Shown: positions 1-6,611 of the stretch, one piece after another | Position numbering within the stretch: the first letter of the stretch is position 1 | How the letters are laid out: each line of letters starts with the position of its first letter | Source: Betaproteobacteria bacterium | GTDB taxonomy: Bacteria > Pseudomonadota > Gammaproteobacteria > Burkholderiales > Burkholderiaceae_E | Assembly: GCA_009925965.1 (NCBI GenBank) | Contig: RFPW01000011.1 | Location: 1 to 24,219, forward strand | Direction: 5' to 3' | DNA: 24,219 nucleotides | The notes under the pieces: model-generated | The model's input: only the letters and a program-made list of their open reading frames with translations | Database searches by the model: none | Told to the model about the DNA's origin: nothing | Program-made: the position numbers and the translations under genes

Positions 1-489
1 CTGGTGTCCGACGAAATCATCATCGGACTCGTCCGAGACCGGCTGCAACAGCCCGACTGTCGGGGGGGTTACCTTTTTGATGGATTCCCCCGGACAATCC
101 CTCAAGCCGAGGCGATGAAAACGGCCGGCGTCGCGCTCGACTTCGTACTTGAAATCAGCGTCGATGATGACGAAATCATTACCCGGATGAGTGGCCGACG
201 GGTGCATCTCGCGTCTGGGCGGACCTATCACGTCCTTTTTAATCCGCCCAAATATCCAGATCATGACGACGACACGGGTGAGCCACTGATTCAGCGCGAA
301 GACGATCGGGAAGAGACCGTTCGCAAGCGGCTCCATGTCTATCACTCTCAAACCCGCCCGTTGGTCGATTATTACGCGAGCTGGGGTGGACGGGGCGAAC
401 ACGGAGCACCCAAATTGCGCACCATCTCGGGCGTGGGTTCTGTCGACGAAATCCGTCAACGTGTATTCGAGATCCTCGCCGGGAACTAA
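1..489 (+). CDS. adk: Adenylate kinase, 3' part (5' end outside window)
   Basis: Adenylate kinase interconverts ATP plus AMP and two ADP in the cytoplasm. The reading frame is open from base 1 and ends at TAA 487-489, giving about 162 residues of a protein that is usually near 215, so the P-loop N-terminus lies outside the window. Visible family signatures are LVSDEIIIGLV, the nucleotide-binding YLFDGFPRT, the LID domain beginning GRRVHLASGRTYH, and QREDDREETVRKRL followed by VYHSQTRPLVDYY. The LID lacks the four-cysteine zinc set found in some Gram-positive enzymes. The GTG at base 4 is internal and is not the true start. The stop overlaps the next gene's ATG by one base (TAATG), which suggests co-transcription and coupled translation. 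Confidence 0.95.
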   Translation: MVSDEIIIGLVRDRLQQPDCRGGYLFDGFPRTIPQAEAMKTAGVALDFVLEISVDDDEIITRMSGRRVHLASGRTYHVLFNPPKYPDHDDDTGEPLIQREDDREETVRKRLHVYHSQTRPLVDYYASWGGRGEHGAPKLRTISGVGSVDEIRQRVFEILAGN

Positions 490-752
490 TGGCTATTCAG
501 CGCGCACTCAATACGGCGACGCTTCGTAACGCAAATTACGAAGCTCGTTTCGAGCGGCTCGAGATCACGTTTGCAAGCGGCGAAATTCGCGTCTTCAAGG
601 GCGTCCCTGAAGAGGTCGCGCGGCGTTTTTTTGCCTCACCCAATCCGGCTAGCTACTACGAGGACCGGATCGTCGAAGAGTATGCGTACGAGCGCCGCCG
701 GGTCGGCGCAAACGAAGACGCGCGCAAGAAGCTGGACGACCTTTTTTCCTGA
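489..752 (+). CDS. KTSC-domain small protein
   Basis: This 87-residue protein resembles the KTSC domain, a short domain of unknown biochemical role found alone or fused to nucleic-acid enzymes such as lysyl-tRNA synthetase-like proteins. The supporting signature is an aromatic strand-turn-strand pattern: FERLEITFASGEIRVFKGVP, then a helix ending in SPNPASYYEDRIVEEYAYER. The C-terminus is charged (RRRVGANEDARKKLDDLF). ATG 489 overlaps the adk TAA by one base, which favours this start and coupled translation with adk. earP begins 36 bases after the stop. The family match is by eye. The function is unknown, and a link to adenylate kinase is only a matter of position. Confidence 0.75.
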   Translation: MAIQRALNTATLRNANYEARFERLEITFASGEIRVFKGVPEEVARRFFASPNPASYYEDRIVEEYAYERRRVGANEDARKKLDDLFS

Positions 753-788
753 CGGCGCAGCTTCAACTGACTGCGCCACCGGCCTGAC

Positions 789-1943
789 GTGACTACCGTC
801 GTCATCTGGTGTCGGGTTGTTGATCACTTTGGCGATGCCGGGGTCTGCTGGCGGCTCGCCAAGAGCCTGGCTGCTGCGCTAGCCCAAGACAATTCGTTGA
901 ACGCCGACGTCGTGCTTGCGATTGACCGACCGGAGGTGCTTCGGCAGCTGGTTCCAGAGCTTTCAACGACTCTTCATCCACCATCTCTTGACGGTGTTCG
1001 GGTCGTCGACTGGGCGTTCCCAGCCACTCATATCGACGTCATGATCTCGACCTTCGGCTGCCGGCTCCCTGACCGCGTCCTGGAATCGATGGGCGAGCAG
1101 CGACCACCACCAATCTGGATTAATCTGGAGCACTTGACGCCCCAGTCCTGGACCGGGTCATGCCATACCTTGGCATCACCCAATCGGACCAATGGGCTCG
1201 ACGAAATCTTCTTTTTTCCCGGATTCGATCCATCTACGGGGGGTCTGTTGCGCGAACCGGACCTCTTGGAAGCCCGCGACCGGTTCCACTCTGATCCGCT
1301 CGAACGCGACCGATTTTTGGCTGTTCTCGGTGTCGAGGAAGCAGACCGCAAGCTGCCAGCCGTGCTGGTGTTTGGGTACCCTGATGCGCCGGTCGACGCG
1401 CTGATCGAAACGCTTGCAAATGGCCCGCCAATTCTCCTGCTGTTGCCCTCGGACACGGCCCCGACAATCCGCCAGGGGAACCTTCGGATCCACGCCTTTG
1501 GTTGGGTTGCCCAGCAGGATTTTGACCGATTGTTGTGGTCTTGCATGGCCGCCTTTGTGCGGGGTGAAGACTCCCTCGTGCGGGCCCATTGGGCCGCGAT
1601 CCCGTTTATTTGGCAGCCCTATCGTCAGTTGGACCAGTCGCACCGGGAGCAGCTAGAGGCCTGGCTAGACCGCTGGCAACCATTCTTGCCTGAAGCTGCG
1701 GCAGCCGCACAGGCTTCACTAGCCCACGCCTGGGACCGTGGCGAACCCTCGAATTTGTCATCGGCATGGAGCAACTGGCTGGCGCACCGACCTGAGTTGA
1801 GTCGGGGTGCAACCGACTGGGCGCGCCAACTCGCCGCTGGCCCATCGCTCATCCAATCGCTCAGTGCGTTTTTGCGCGATCGGCTAGAATCGCGGTCGAC
1901 TCTTTCCCACCGCCTTCGGCACTCTCGATTGGATTCTCGATGA
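789..1943 (+). CDS. earP: Protein-arginine rhamnosyltransferase EarP
   Basis: EarP transfers rhamnose from dTDP-L-rhamnose to Arg32 of elongation factor P. It is an inverting GT-B-type enzyme (family GT104) acting in the cytoplasm. The protein is 384 residues, a normal length. The N-terminus WCRVVDHFGDAGVCWRLA holds the two conserved aspartates, here D12 and D16. The nucleotide-sugar site motif FVRGEDSLVRAHWAAIPFIW covers about residues 256-275 and includes the conserved E260. The family phrase INLEHLTPQSWTGSCH is present near 111-126. GTG 789 is the chosen start because the family N-terminus follows at once. Its stop overlaps the efp ATG in ATGA (1940-1943), so enzyme and substrate are translationally coupled. 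A dTDP-rhamnose pathway (rmlABCD) must be encoded elsewhere. Confidence 0.95.
   Translation: MTTVVIWCRVVDHFGDAGVCWRLAKSLAAALAQDNSLNADVVLAIDRPEVLRQLVPELSTTLHPPSLDGVRVVDWAFPATHIDVMISTFGCRLPDRVLESMGEQRPPPIWINLEHLTPQSWTGSCHTLASPNRTNGLDEIFFFPGFDPSTGGLLREPDLLEARDRFHSDPLERDRFLAVLGVEEADRKLPAVLVFGYPDAPVDALIETLANGPPILLLLPSDTAPTIRQGNLRIHAFGWVAQQDFDRLLWSCMAAFVRGEDSLVRAHWAAIPFIWQPYRQLDQSHREQLEAWLDRWQPFLPEAAAAAQASLAHAWDRGEPSNLSSAWSNWLAHRPELSRGATDWARQLAAGPSLIQSLSAFLRDRLESRSTLSHRLRHSRLDSR
1885..1890 (+). promoter_or_regulatory. Possible -10 element before efp, inside earP
   Basis: TAGAAT lies 50 bases before the efp ATG, inside the 3' end of earP, and would give a leader of about 40 bases. EF-P is normally needed in far larger amounts than EarP, so an internal promoter would make sense. 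No good -35 hexamer sits 16-18 bases upstream, so this is a weak call. Confidence 0.3.
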
Positions 1944-2503
1944 AGACCGCGCAGGAACTCCGCACTGGCAACGTATTGATGGTCGGCAAAGACCCCATGG
2001 TGGTCATCAAAGCCGAGTACAACAAATCCGGCCGCAATGCCGCCGTTGTCAAAATGAAGATGAAAAACCTGCTCAATGGATCAGGTACCGAAACTGTATT
2101 CCGGGCCGACGACAAGTTCGACGTGCTGGTACTCGATAAAAAAGAAGTCACGTATTCATACTTCGCGGATCCCCTCTACGTCTTCATGGACGCGGATTAC
2201 AACCAGTACGAAGTCGAGTCCGAGTCGATGGGCGATGCCCTGAACTACATTGACGAAGGCATGGCTTGTGATGTCGTTTTTTATGACGGGCGGGCGATTT
2301 CCGTCGAAATGCCAACCAGTGTGGTCCGCGAAGTTGAATACACCGAACCCGCAGTCAAAGGGGACACCTCGGGCAAGGTCATGAAGCCGGCCCGAATCAA
2401 ACCAACCGGGTTTGAACTGCCTGTCCCAGCGTTCGTCGAAATCGGCGACCGGATCGAAATCGACACGCGAACCGCCGAGTACCGGAACCGCGTCAAGGGC
2501 TGA
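1940..2503 (+). CDS. efp: Elongation factor P (Arg32 type)
   Basis: EF-P binds between the P and E sites of the ribosome and promotes peptide bond formation at consecutive prolines. The protein is 187 residues, standard length, and contains the KOW-like domain I (residues 1-64) followed by two OB folds. The tip of the domain I loop reads YNKSGRNAA with arginine at exactly position 32. This marks the type activated by EarP rhamnosylation rather than by lysyl addition (EpmA/EpmB). The C-terminus carries the EF-P family signature as EIDTRTAEYRNRVKG. ATG 1940 overlaps the earP stop by four bases. The next gene is convergent, 16 bases downstream, with no evident hairpin between them. Confidence 0.98.
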   Translation: MKTAQELRTGNVLMVGKDPMVVIKAEYNKSGRNAAVVKMKMKNLLNGSGTETVFRADDKFDVLVLDKKEVTYSYFADPLYVFMDADYNQYEVESESMGDALNYIDEGMACDVVFYDGRAISVEMPTSVVREVEYTEPAVKGDTSGKVMKPARIKPTGFELPVPAFVEIGDRIEIDTRTAEYRNRVKG

Positions 2504-2519
2504 ATCCACGGGACTAACC

Positions 2520-2822
2520 TCAGGGCTTGCCGAGTACGCGAACCTGCAACTCGTTATCGCGAGCAAAATTCACCAGGAAGGCGTACGCCATCGCCTCGTG
2601 TCCGGCTAGTGCGGCATCGACGCTGACCCCTCGCTGGCCCTCGATCAGGACAGGCTGAACCCATGGGGAGTACCCCAAATGTGTCGCCGGCCCACTGCCC
2701 GGGGGGCGAAACCCAGACATGATGCCGGCCAGGCGATCGGCCCAATCACTGGGTCGAAACGTCCGCCCAGTCGAGGTCACGCCGACGATCAAAAAATTGA
2801 CCGGACGCTTCAGATCAATCAT
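2520..2822 (-). CDS. DUF3579 family protein
   Basis: This 100-residue protein matches the DUF3579 family, a small soluble betaproteobacterial family without assigned function. Recognisable stretches are FLIVGVTSTGRTFRPSDWAD, the following RLAGIMSGF, YSPWVQPVLIEGQRGVSVDA and AMAYAFLVNFARDNELQVRV. ATG 2822 was chosen because the conserved region begins about eight residues later, as in relatives. The frame stays open to 2936, but that extension would run over the argD start and reads as non-conserved sequence. The gene is convergent with efp (16-base gap) and divergent from argD (84-base gap). A neighbouring position to arginine genes is, as I recall, common in Burkholderiales, but this does not establish a role. 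Confidence 0.85.
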   Translation of the reverse strand: MIDLKRPVNFLIVGVTSTGRTFRPSDWADRLAGIMSGFRPPGSGPATHLGYSPWVQPVLIEGQRGVSVDAALAGHEAMAYAFLVNFARDNELQVRVLGKP

Positions 2823-2863
2823 CGAAGCGCCCCGTGCAAGGTGCGCAGGATCGTCCAATCCCC

Positions 2864-2869
2864 TACAAT
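2864..2869 (+). promoter_or_regulatory. Possible -10 element for argD
   Basis: TACAAT lies 38 bases before the argD ATG in the 84-base divergent gap with DUF3579, a sensible place for a promoter of argDF. There is no clear -35 hexamer at 16-18 bases upstream and I saw no convincing ArgR-type palindrome. Confidence 0.35.
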
Positions 2870-2906
2870 GATCGGTTCCTCGCCAAAACCCTGGCTTTGA
2901 TCCCTC

Positions 2907-4121
2907 ATGAACGCACCCCAACTCCCCATAGTACAAACCCCAGTATCTTGCCTGATGCCCACTTACGCGCCGCAGCCGGTCGCCTTTGTGCGTGGCGAAG
3001 GGGTGTGGCTATTTGATGCAGCGGGCAAGCCCTATCTCGACGCGCTGTCCGGGATTGCCGTCAACACATTGGGCCACGGGCATCCAGGCCTCGTCGAGGC
3101 GCTGCGCGATCAGGTGGGTCGGTTGATTCATCATTCCAATCTGTTTGAGAACCCACTGGCCGAAGCCCTGGCGCACAAATTGGTCGAACGCTCGGGAATG
3201 ACCAATGTGTTCTTCTGCAATTCGGGGCTTGAAGCCAATGAGGCTGCGATCAAGATCGCCCGAAAGTACGGCCATGACCGGGGAATCGATTCGCCGGAAA
3301 TCATCGTCTATGAGCACGCATTTCATGGCCGCTCGCTCGCGACGCTATCGGCCACAGGAAATGCAAAGGTTCAGAAGGGATTTGGACCCCTTGTCCCCGG
3401 ATTTGTTCGCGTGCCCCTGAATGACACCCACGCCCTTGAAGAGATCGCCCGAACCCGGCCCAACGTCGTCGCGATCTTCCTCGAAGCGATCCAGGGTGAG
3501 GGGGGCATTCAGCCAGCAGACATCGAATACCTGCATGCCGCGCGCCGCATTTGCGACGCCAAGGGGTGGTTATTGATGATCGATGAAGTCCAGTGCGGGA
3601 CCGCGCGGACTGGCCGCTGGTTTGCGCATCAATGGGCAGGGGTTCTGCCCGACGTCATGCCGCTGGCCAAAGGCCTTGGATCGGGCGTCCCCATCGGGGC
3701 GGTCGTGGCTCACGGGGCTGCGGCTGGGGTGTTTGGACCTGGCAATCACGGCACGACCTTCGGTGGCAATCCGTTAGCGATGCGGGCCGGACTGGCGACA
3801 ATCGCAGCGATTGAGGCCGAGGCCTTGATGGCCAACGCTCAGGCCCAGGAAGCGCGGATTCGCGCGGGCCTCACCCAGGCGCTGGCCGGACTGTCAGGCG
3901 TACGCGAGATTCGTGGCCGCGGCCTCATGCTGGGCATCGAACTCGACCGCCCCTGTGGCGAAATTGTCGGGCAGGCGTTGCAGGCCGGTTTAGTACTCAA
4001 TGTCACCGCTGATCGGGTCATTCGACTGCTACCCCCCCTGATTTTCAAGGACGAGCACTCCGACCAACTGGTCGCGATACTGGCACCTCTGGTGCGCAAA
4101 CTGCTCGAGCAACACCCATGA
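2907..4121 (+). CDS. argD: Acetylornithine aminotransferase (class III, PLP)
   Basis: ArgD moves the amino group from glutamate to N-acetylglutamate semialdehyde to give N-acetylornithine. Many relatives also act on succinyldiaminopimelate in lysine synthesis. The protein is 404 residues, normal for the family. Visible features are YLDALSGIAVNTLGHGHP near residues 43-60, the PLP phosphate-binding SGLEANEAAIKIARKYG from 106, FLEAIQGEGGI at 191-201, IDEVQCGTARTG with D226 pairing to the PLP ring nitrogen, and the Schiff-base lysine K255 in MPLAKGLGSGVPIGA. TTFGGNPLA follows near 283. The stop overlaps the argF start in ATGA (4118-4121), so the two are one operon. A GABA or other ornithine aminotransferase is less likely given argF next door. 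Confidence 0.95.
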   Translation: MNAPQLPIVQTPVSCLMPTYAPQPVAFVRGEGVWLFDAAGKPYLDALSGIAVNTLGHGHPGLVEALRDQVGRLIHHSNLFENPLAEALAHKLVERSGMTNVFFCNSGLEANEAAIKIARKYGHDRGIDSPEIIVYEHAFHGRSLATLSATGNAKVQKGFGPLVPGFVRVPLNDTHALEEIARTRPNVVAIFLEAIQGEGGIQPADIEYLHAARRICDAKGWLLMIDEVQCGTARTGRWFAHQWAGVLPDVMPLAKGLGSGVPIGAVVAHGAAAGVFGPGNHGTTFGGNPLAMRAGLATIAAIEAEALMANAQAQEARIRAGLTQALAGLSGVREIRGRGLMLGIELDRPCGEIVGQALQAGLVLNVTADRVIRLLPPLIFKDEHSDQLVAILAPLVRKLLEQHP

Positions 4122-5065
4122 ATTTGTCCACCCCAACGCTCCCAACCCGCCACTACCTGAGCTTTGATGCGCTCAGTGCGGCGGAGTACGCCTACCTCTT
4201 TGATCGCACACGCATCATCAAGACGCGCTTTAAGCGCTACGAGCCCTATCACCCCCTCGCTGATCGCACCTTGGCGATGATCTTCGAGAAGCACAGCACA
4301 CGTACCCGCCTGTCTTTCGAAGCCGGCATGTATCAGATGGGGGGCGCAGCCATTTATCTGAACACCCGCGACACCCAACTGGGGCGCGGCGAGCCCGTTG
4401 AAGATGCGGCGCAGGTGATTTCCCGGATGGTGGATCTGGTCATGATCAGAACCTTTGAGCAGGACATCATCGAGCGCTTCGCGTCCCATTCAAGGGTGCC
4501 GGTCATCAACGGCCTGACCAACGAATTTCATCCCTGTCAGATCCTCGCGGATTTGTTTACCTACCAAGAATACCGGGGCCCTGTAACAGGGCATACGGTC
4601 GCCTGGATTGGTGACGCCAATAATGTTTGCCACACTTGGATGCAAGCGGCTCGGCTCCTAAATTTCCGGCTACATATCTCGACACCGCCGGGCTATGAGC
4701 TCAATGCGCAGCAGTTAAGCCAATTTGATCCTGAGCACGTCCGGCAATTCAGCGACCCCATGGAAGCAGTGGCCGGCGCATCACTCGTGACGACGGACGT
4801 CTGGACCAGCATGGGCTTCGAGGCCGAGAAGGAAGCGCGTCTCAGCGCCTTCGCAGACTGGCAAGTTGACGCCGACATGATGCGTGCTGCCGGCCCTGAC
4901 GCCCTGTTTATGCATTGTCTACCCGCACACCGGGGCGAAGAGGTGGCCGGCGAAGTGATCGACGGCCCGCAATCGGTGGTGTGGGAGGAGGCGGAAAACC
5001 GCCTCCATACCCAAAAGGCGCTGATGGAGTTTTTGCTGCTGGGGGAGATCGGCGACTCGCCCTGA
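4118..5065 (+). CDS. argF: Ornithine carbamoyltransferase
   Basis: ArgF condenses carbamoyl phosphate with ornithine to make citrulline. The protein is 315 residues, normal for a catabolic or anabolic OTCase monomer. The carbamoyl phosphate loop is present as KHSTRTRLSFEAG (S60-T-R-T-R64). HPCQ lies at 138-141, the ornithine-binding DVWTSMG at 227-233 and the active-site HCLPAHRGEEV from 266. Position directly after argD with a four-base overlap supports the biosynthetic role. It is followed by a convergent sigma factor gene 33 bases away, so the operon ends here instead of continuing into argG. Confidence 0.97.
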   Translation: MNLSTPTLPTRHYLSFDALSAAEYAYLFDRTRIIKTRFKRYEPYHPLADRTLAMIFEKHSTRTRLSFEAGMYQMGGAAIYLNTRDTQLGRGEPVEDAAQVISRMVDLVMIRTFEQDIIERFASHSRVPVINGLTNEFHPCQILADLFTYQEYRGPVTGHTVAWIGDANNVCHTWMQAARLLNFRLHISTPPGYELNAQQLSQFDPEHVRQFSDPMEAVAGASLVTTDVWTSMGFEAEKEARLSAFADWQVDADMMRAAGPDALFMHCLPAHRGEEVAGEVIDGPQSVVWEEAENRLHTQKALMEFLLLGEIGDSP

Positions 5066-5075
5066 TTGCGCGCCA

Positions 5076-5097
5076 GGGCCTGTAAGCCCTAAGGCCC
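5076..5097. terminator. Hairpin between convergent argF and sigma factor genes
   Basis: GGGCCT at 5076-5081 pairs with AGGCCC at 5092-5097 across a 10-base loop, filling most of the 33-base gap between two convergent stops. There is no T-run on either side, so it is not a textbook intrinsic terminator. It might still serve both transcripts as a pause or as a 3' end protector. Confidence 0.35.
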
Positions 5098-5098
5098 G

Positions 5099-5779
5099 TC
5101 AGTCGAGGTGGCTTCGCATGCGGGCCGCCAGATGTTTGCGCGCCCGGTGCAGCCGGACCCAGCAATTGGCTTCGCTGATGGAGAGCTTCTCGCACACCTC
5201 ACTGGTGGCCATCCCTTCAAGAGCCTGCATCCGGAAGACGGCTTTCAAATTCGCCGGCATCAGGTCTATCTCTCGCTCGAGTGCGGCCCGCATGCGGGCG
5301 CTTGCAACCGCCCGCATGGGATCGGTCGAATCGTCAGCCCAGTCCAAACCCAAACCTGACCCGAGACGGTCAAACGAATCGGGATCGTCATCGTCGCCCG
5401 ACATCGAGACATAGCGGGTTTCGCGACGAAAGACATCCTGGATTTTGTGATTCAGGATTCCGATCAGCCAGGTCTTCAGGCTTGATTGCCCCTGGAAGCG
5501 ATCCAGACTGGCGACGGCGGCGAGCATGGCGTCTTGGACCGCGTCCTCAGCCAGTGCTTCGTCGCGCACTTTGCGGCGAGCAAAGCGCACCAGCGCAGGA
5601 CGATGCTGAGCGAGCTCGTTGACCGAAAACCGTGGGCTCTGGCCCTGAGCGGGCGTCGTTTCAATGCGACCGGCTTCGGCGAGCAGCGCCGCTGCAAGGT
5701 CAATACTGACCTCATCAGGCACGATATCGAGATCCAGATCCAGCGTGGCCGCGGTGTCGTGTTCAAGCAAAGTAAGCAT
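5099..5779 (-). CDS. ECF-type RNA polymerase sigma factor
   Basis: This 226-residue protein is a sigma-70 family factor of ECF layout. Region 2 spans roughly residues 57-119 (RPALVRFARRKVRDEALAED, then DAMLAAVASLDRFQGQSSLK and TWLIGILNHKIQDVFRRE). Region 4 spans about 165-217, with a helix-turn-helix ending in NCWVRLHRARKHL. That ending resembles the betaproteobacterial family I know as TIGR02943. ATG 5779 is preferred. The frame is open to 5908, but that start would run into the divergent response-regulator gene. About 55 residues precede region 2 and are rich in Asp, Leu and Ala, longer than usual. Relatives are often followed by a zinc-finger anti-sigma gene. Here the next gene is convergent argF, so no partner lies downstream. 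Confidence 0.88.
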   Translation of the reverse strand: MLTLLEHDTAATLDLDLDIVPDEVSIDLAAALLAEAGRIETTPAQGQSPRFSVNELAQHRPALVRFARRKVRDEALAEDAVQDAMLAAVASLDRFQGQSSLKTWLIGILNHKIQDVFRRETRYVSMSGDDDDPDSFDRLGSGLGLDWADDSTDPMRAVASARMRAALEREIDLMPANLKAVFRMQALEGMATSEVCEKLSISEANCWVRLHRARKHLAARMRSHLD

Positions 5780-5894
5780 GGAAATCACCCGAAAGCATTT
5801 CGTTGTAAGTTCACGTAGTGTGTCGCGCCCACCTCGCAGACAGATCTCATGAAGATCACGAATTGGTCTCGATGCACAATTTCCCAGGAATGCG

Positions 5895-6611
5895 ATGCCC
5901 CAATCCAATGAACGCCAAATCCTGATCGTCGAGGATCAAGCTGATATCGCTGATCTGATCGCGATGCATGTACGCGATCTGGGCCACCGGGTTGAGGTGG
6001 TCCATGACGGTGACACGGGCTACGCGCGCGCGCGGACCGGCGAGTTTGACCTCATCGTGCTGGATGTGATGCTGCCGCGCCGTGACGGTCTCGACGTGCT
6101 ACGAGTGCTTCGAATGGATCGGGTCACAACGCCCGTCCTGATGCTCACCGCGCGGTCGAGCGAACTGGATCGGGTGTTGGGCCTCGAACTCGGCGCGGAT
6201 GACTACCTTACCAAGCCGTTTTCCGTCCTGGAACTCACTGCGCGAATCAAGGCAATGCTGCGGCGCGCAGATCTCGCATCGGCGCCCAAGGCGTCTACCG
6301 ATGAGGCCCGGATCGAAGTGGGTGACTTGCAGATCGACCCCAACGCACACGAGGTTCGCCTGCATGGCAAAGCCATCGCACTCACGGCGAAAGAATTTGA
6401 TCTGTTGCACTACCTTGCCCAGCACCCCGGGCGGGCATTCAACCGGACTCAACTTCTGGATGCAGTCTGGGGAACGACCTTCGAAGGCTACGAACACAAC
6501 GTCAACACCCACATCAACCGCCTGCGATCCAAGATCGAAGCAGACCCCGCAAACCCAATCTATGTGCTGACCGTGCGGGGTTTGGGCTATCGATTCGTCG
6601 ACACTCGATGA
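5895..6611 (+). CDS. Two-component response regulator, OmpR/PhoB family
   Basis: This 238-residue DNA-binding response regulator has an N-terminal receiver domain (about residues 8-120) and a C-terminal winged helix (about 138-236). The acidic pocket is E13-D14, the phospho-acceptor is D57 in FDLIVLDVMLPRRDG, the switch threonine is T85, and K107 lies in DYLTKPFS. The winged-helix half shows LTAKEFDLLHYLAQHPGRAF and ends VLTVRGLGYRFVDT. ATG 5895 is preceded by AGGA at 5886-5889, a good ribosome site. It overlaps the kinase gene by four bases (ATGA, 6608-6611) and is divergent from the sigma factor gene across a 115-base gap. The signal it answers and its target genes are not visible from sequence. 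Confidence 0.95.
   Translation: MPQSNERQILIVEDQADIADLIAMHVRDLGHRVEVVHDGDTGYARARTGEFDLIVLDVMLPRRDGLDVLRVLRMDRVTTPVLMLTARSSELDRVLGLELGADDYLTKPFSVLELTARIKAMLRRADLASAPKASTDEARIEVGDLQIDPNAHEVRLHGKAIALTAKEFDLLHYLAQHPGRAFNRTQLLDAVWGTTFEGYEHNVNTHINRLRSKIEADPANPIYVLTVRGLGYRFVDTR

Noticed and set aside
1028..1656. Several open frames of 70-170 codons opposite or beside earP
   Set aside because: They are out-of-frame shadows of earP, with odd residue composition and no family signature. Similar shadows lie over dxs, ispA, polA and uvrD.
2823..2936. N-terminal extension of the DUF3579 protein to 2936
   Set aside because: It would overlap the argD start and add 38 residues ahead of a conserved family N-terminus.
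5807..5812. GAACTT on the minus strand as an ECF-type -35 for an autoregulated sigma gene
   Set aside because: The matching -10 would fall almost on the ATG, leaving no leader, and no clear -10 sequence is present.
5875..5880. CACAAT ahead of the response regulator as a -10
   Set aside because: It lies only 14 bases before the start codon and would leave the ribosome site largely outside the transcript.
5780..5908. Longer sigma factor starting at 5908
   Set aside because: The extra 43 residues have no family resemblance and would cover the whole divergent promoter region and the response regulator start.
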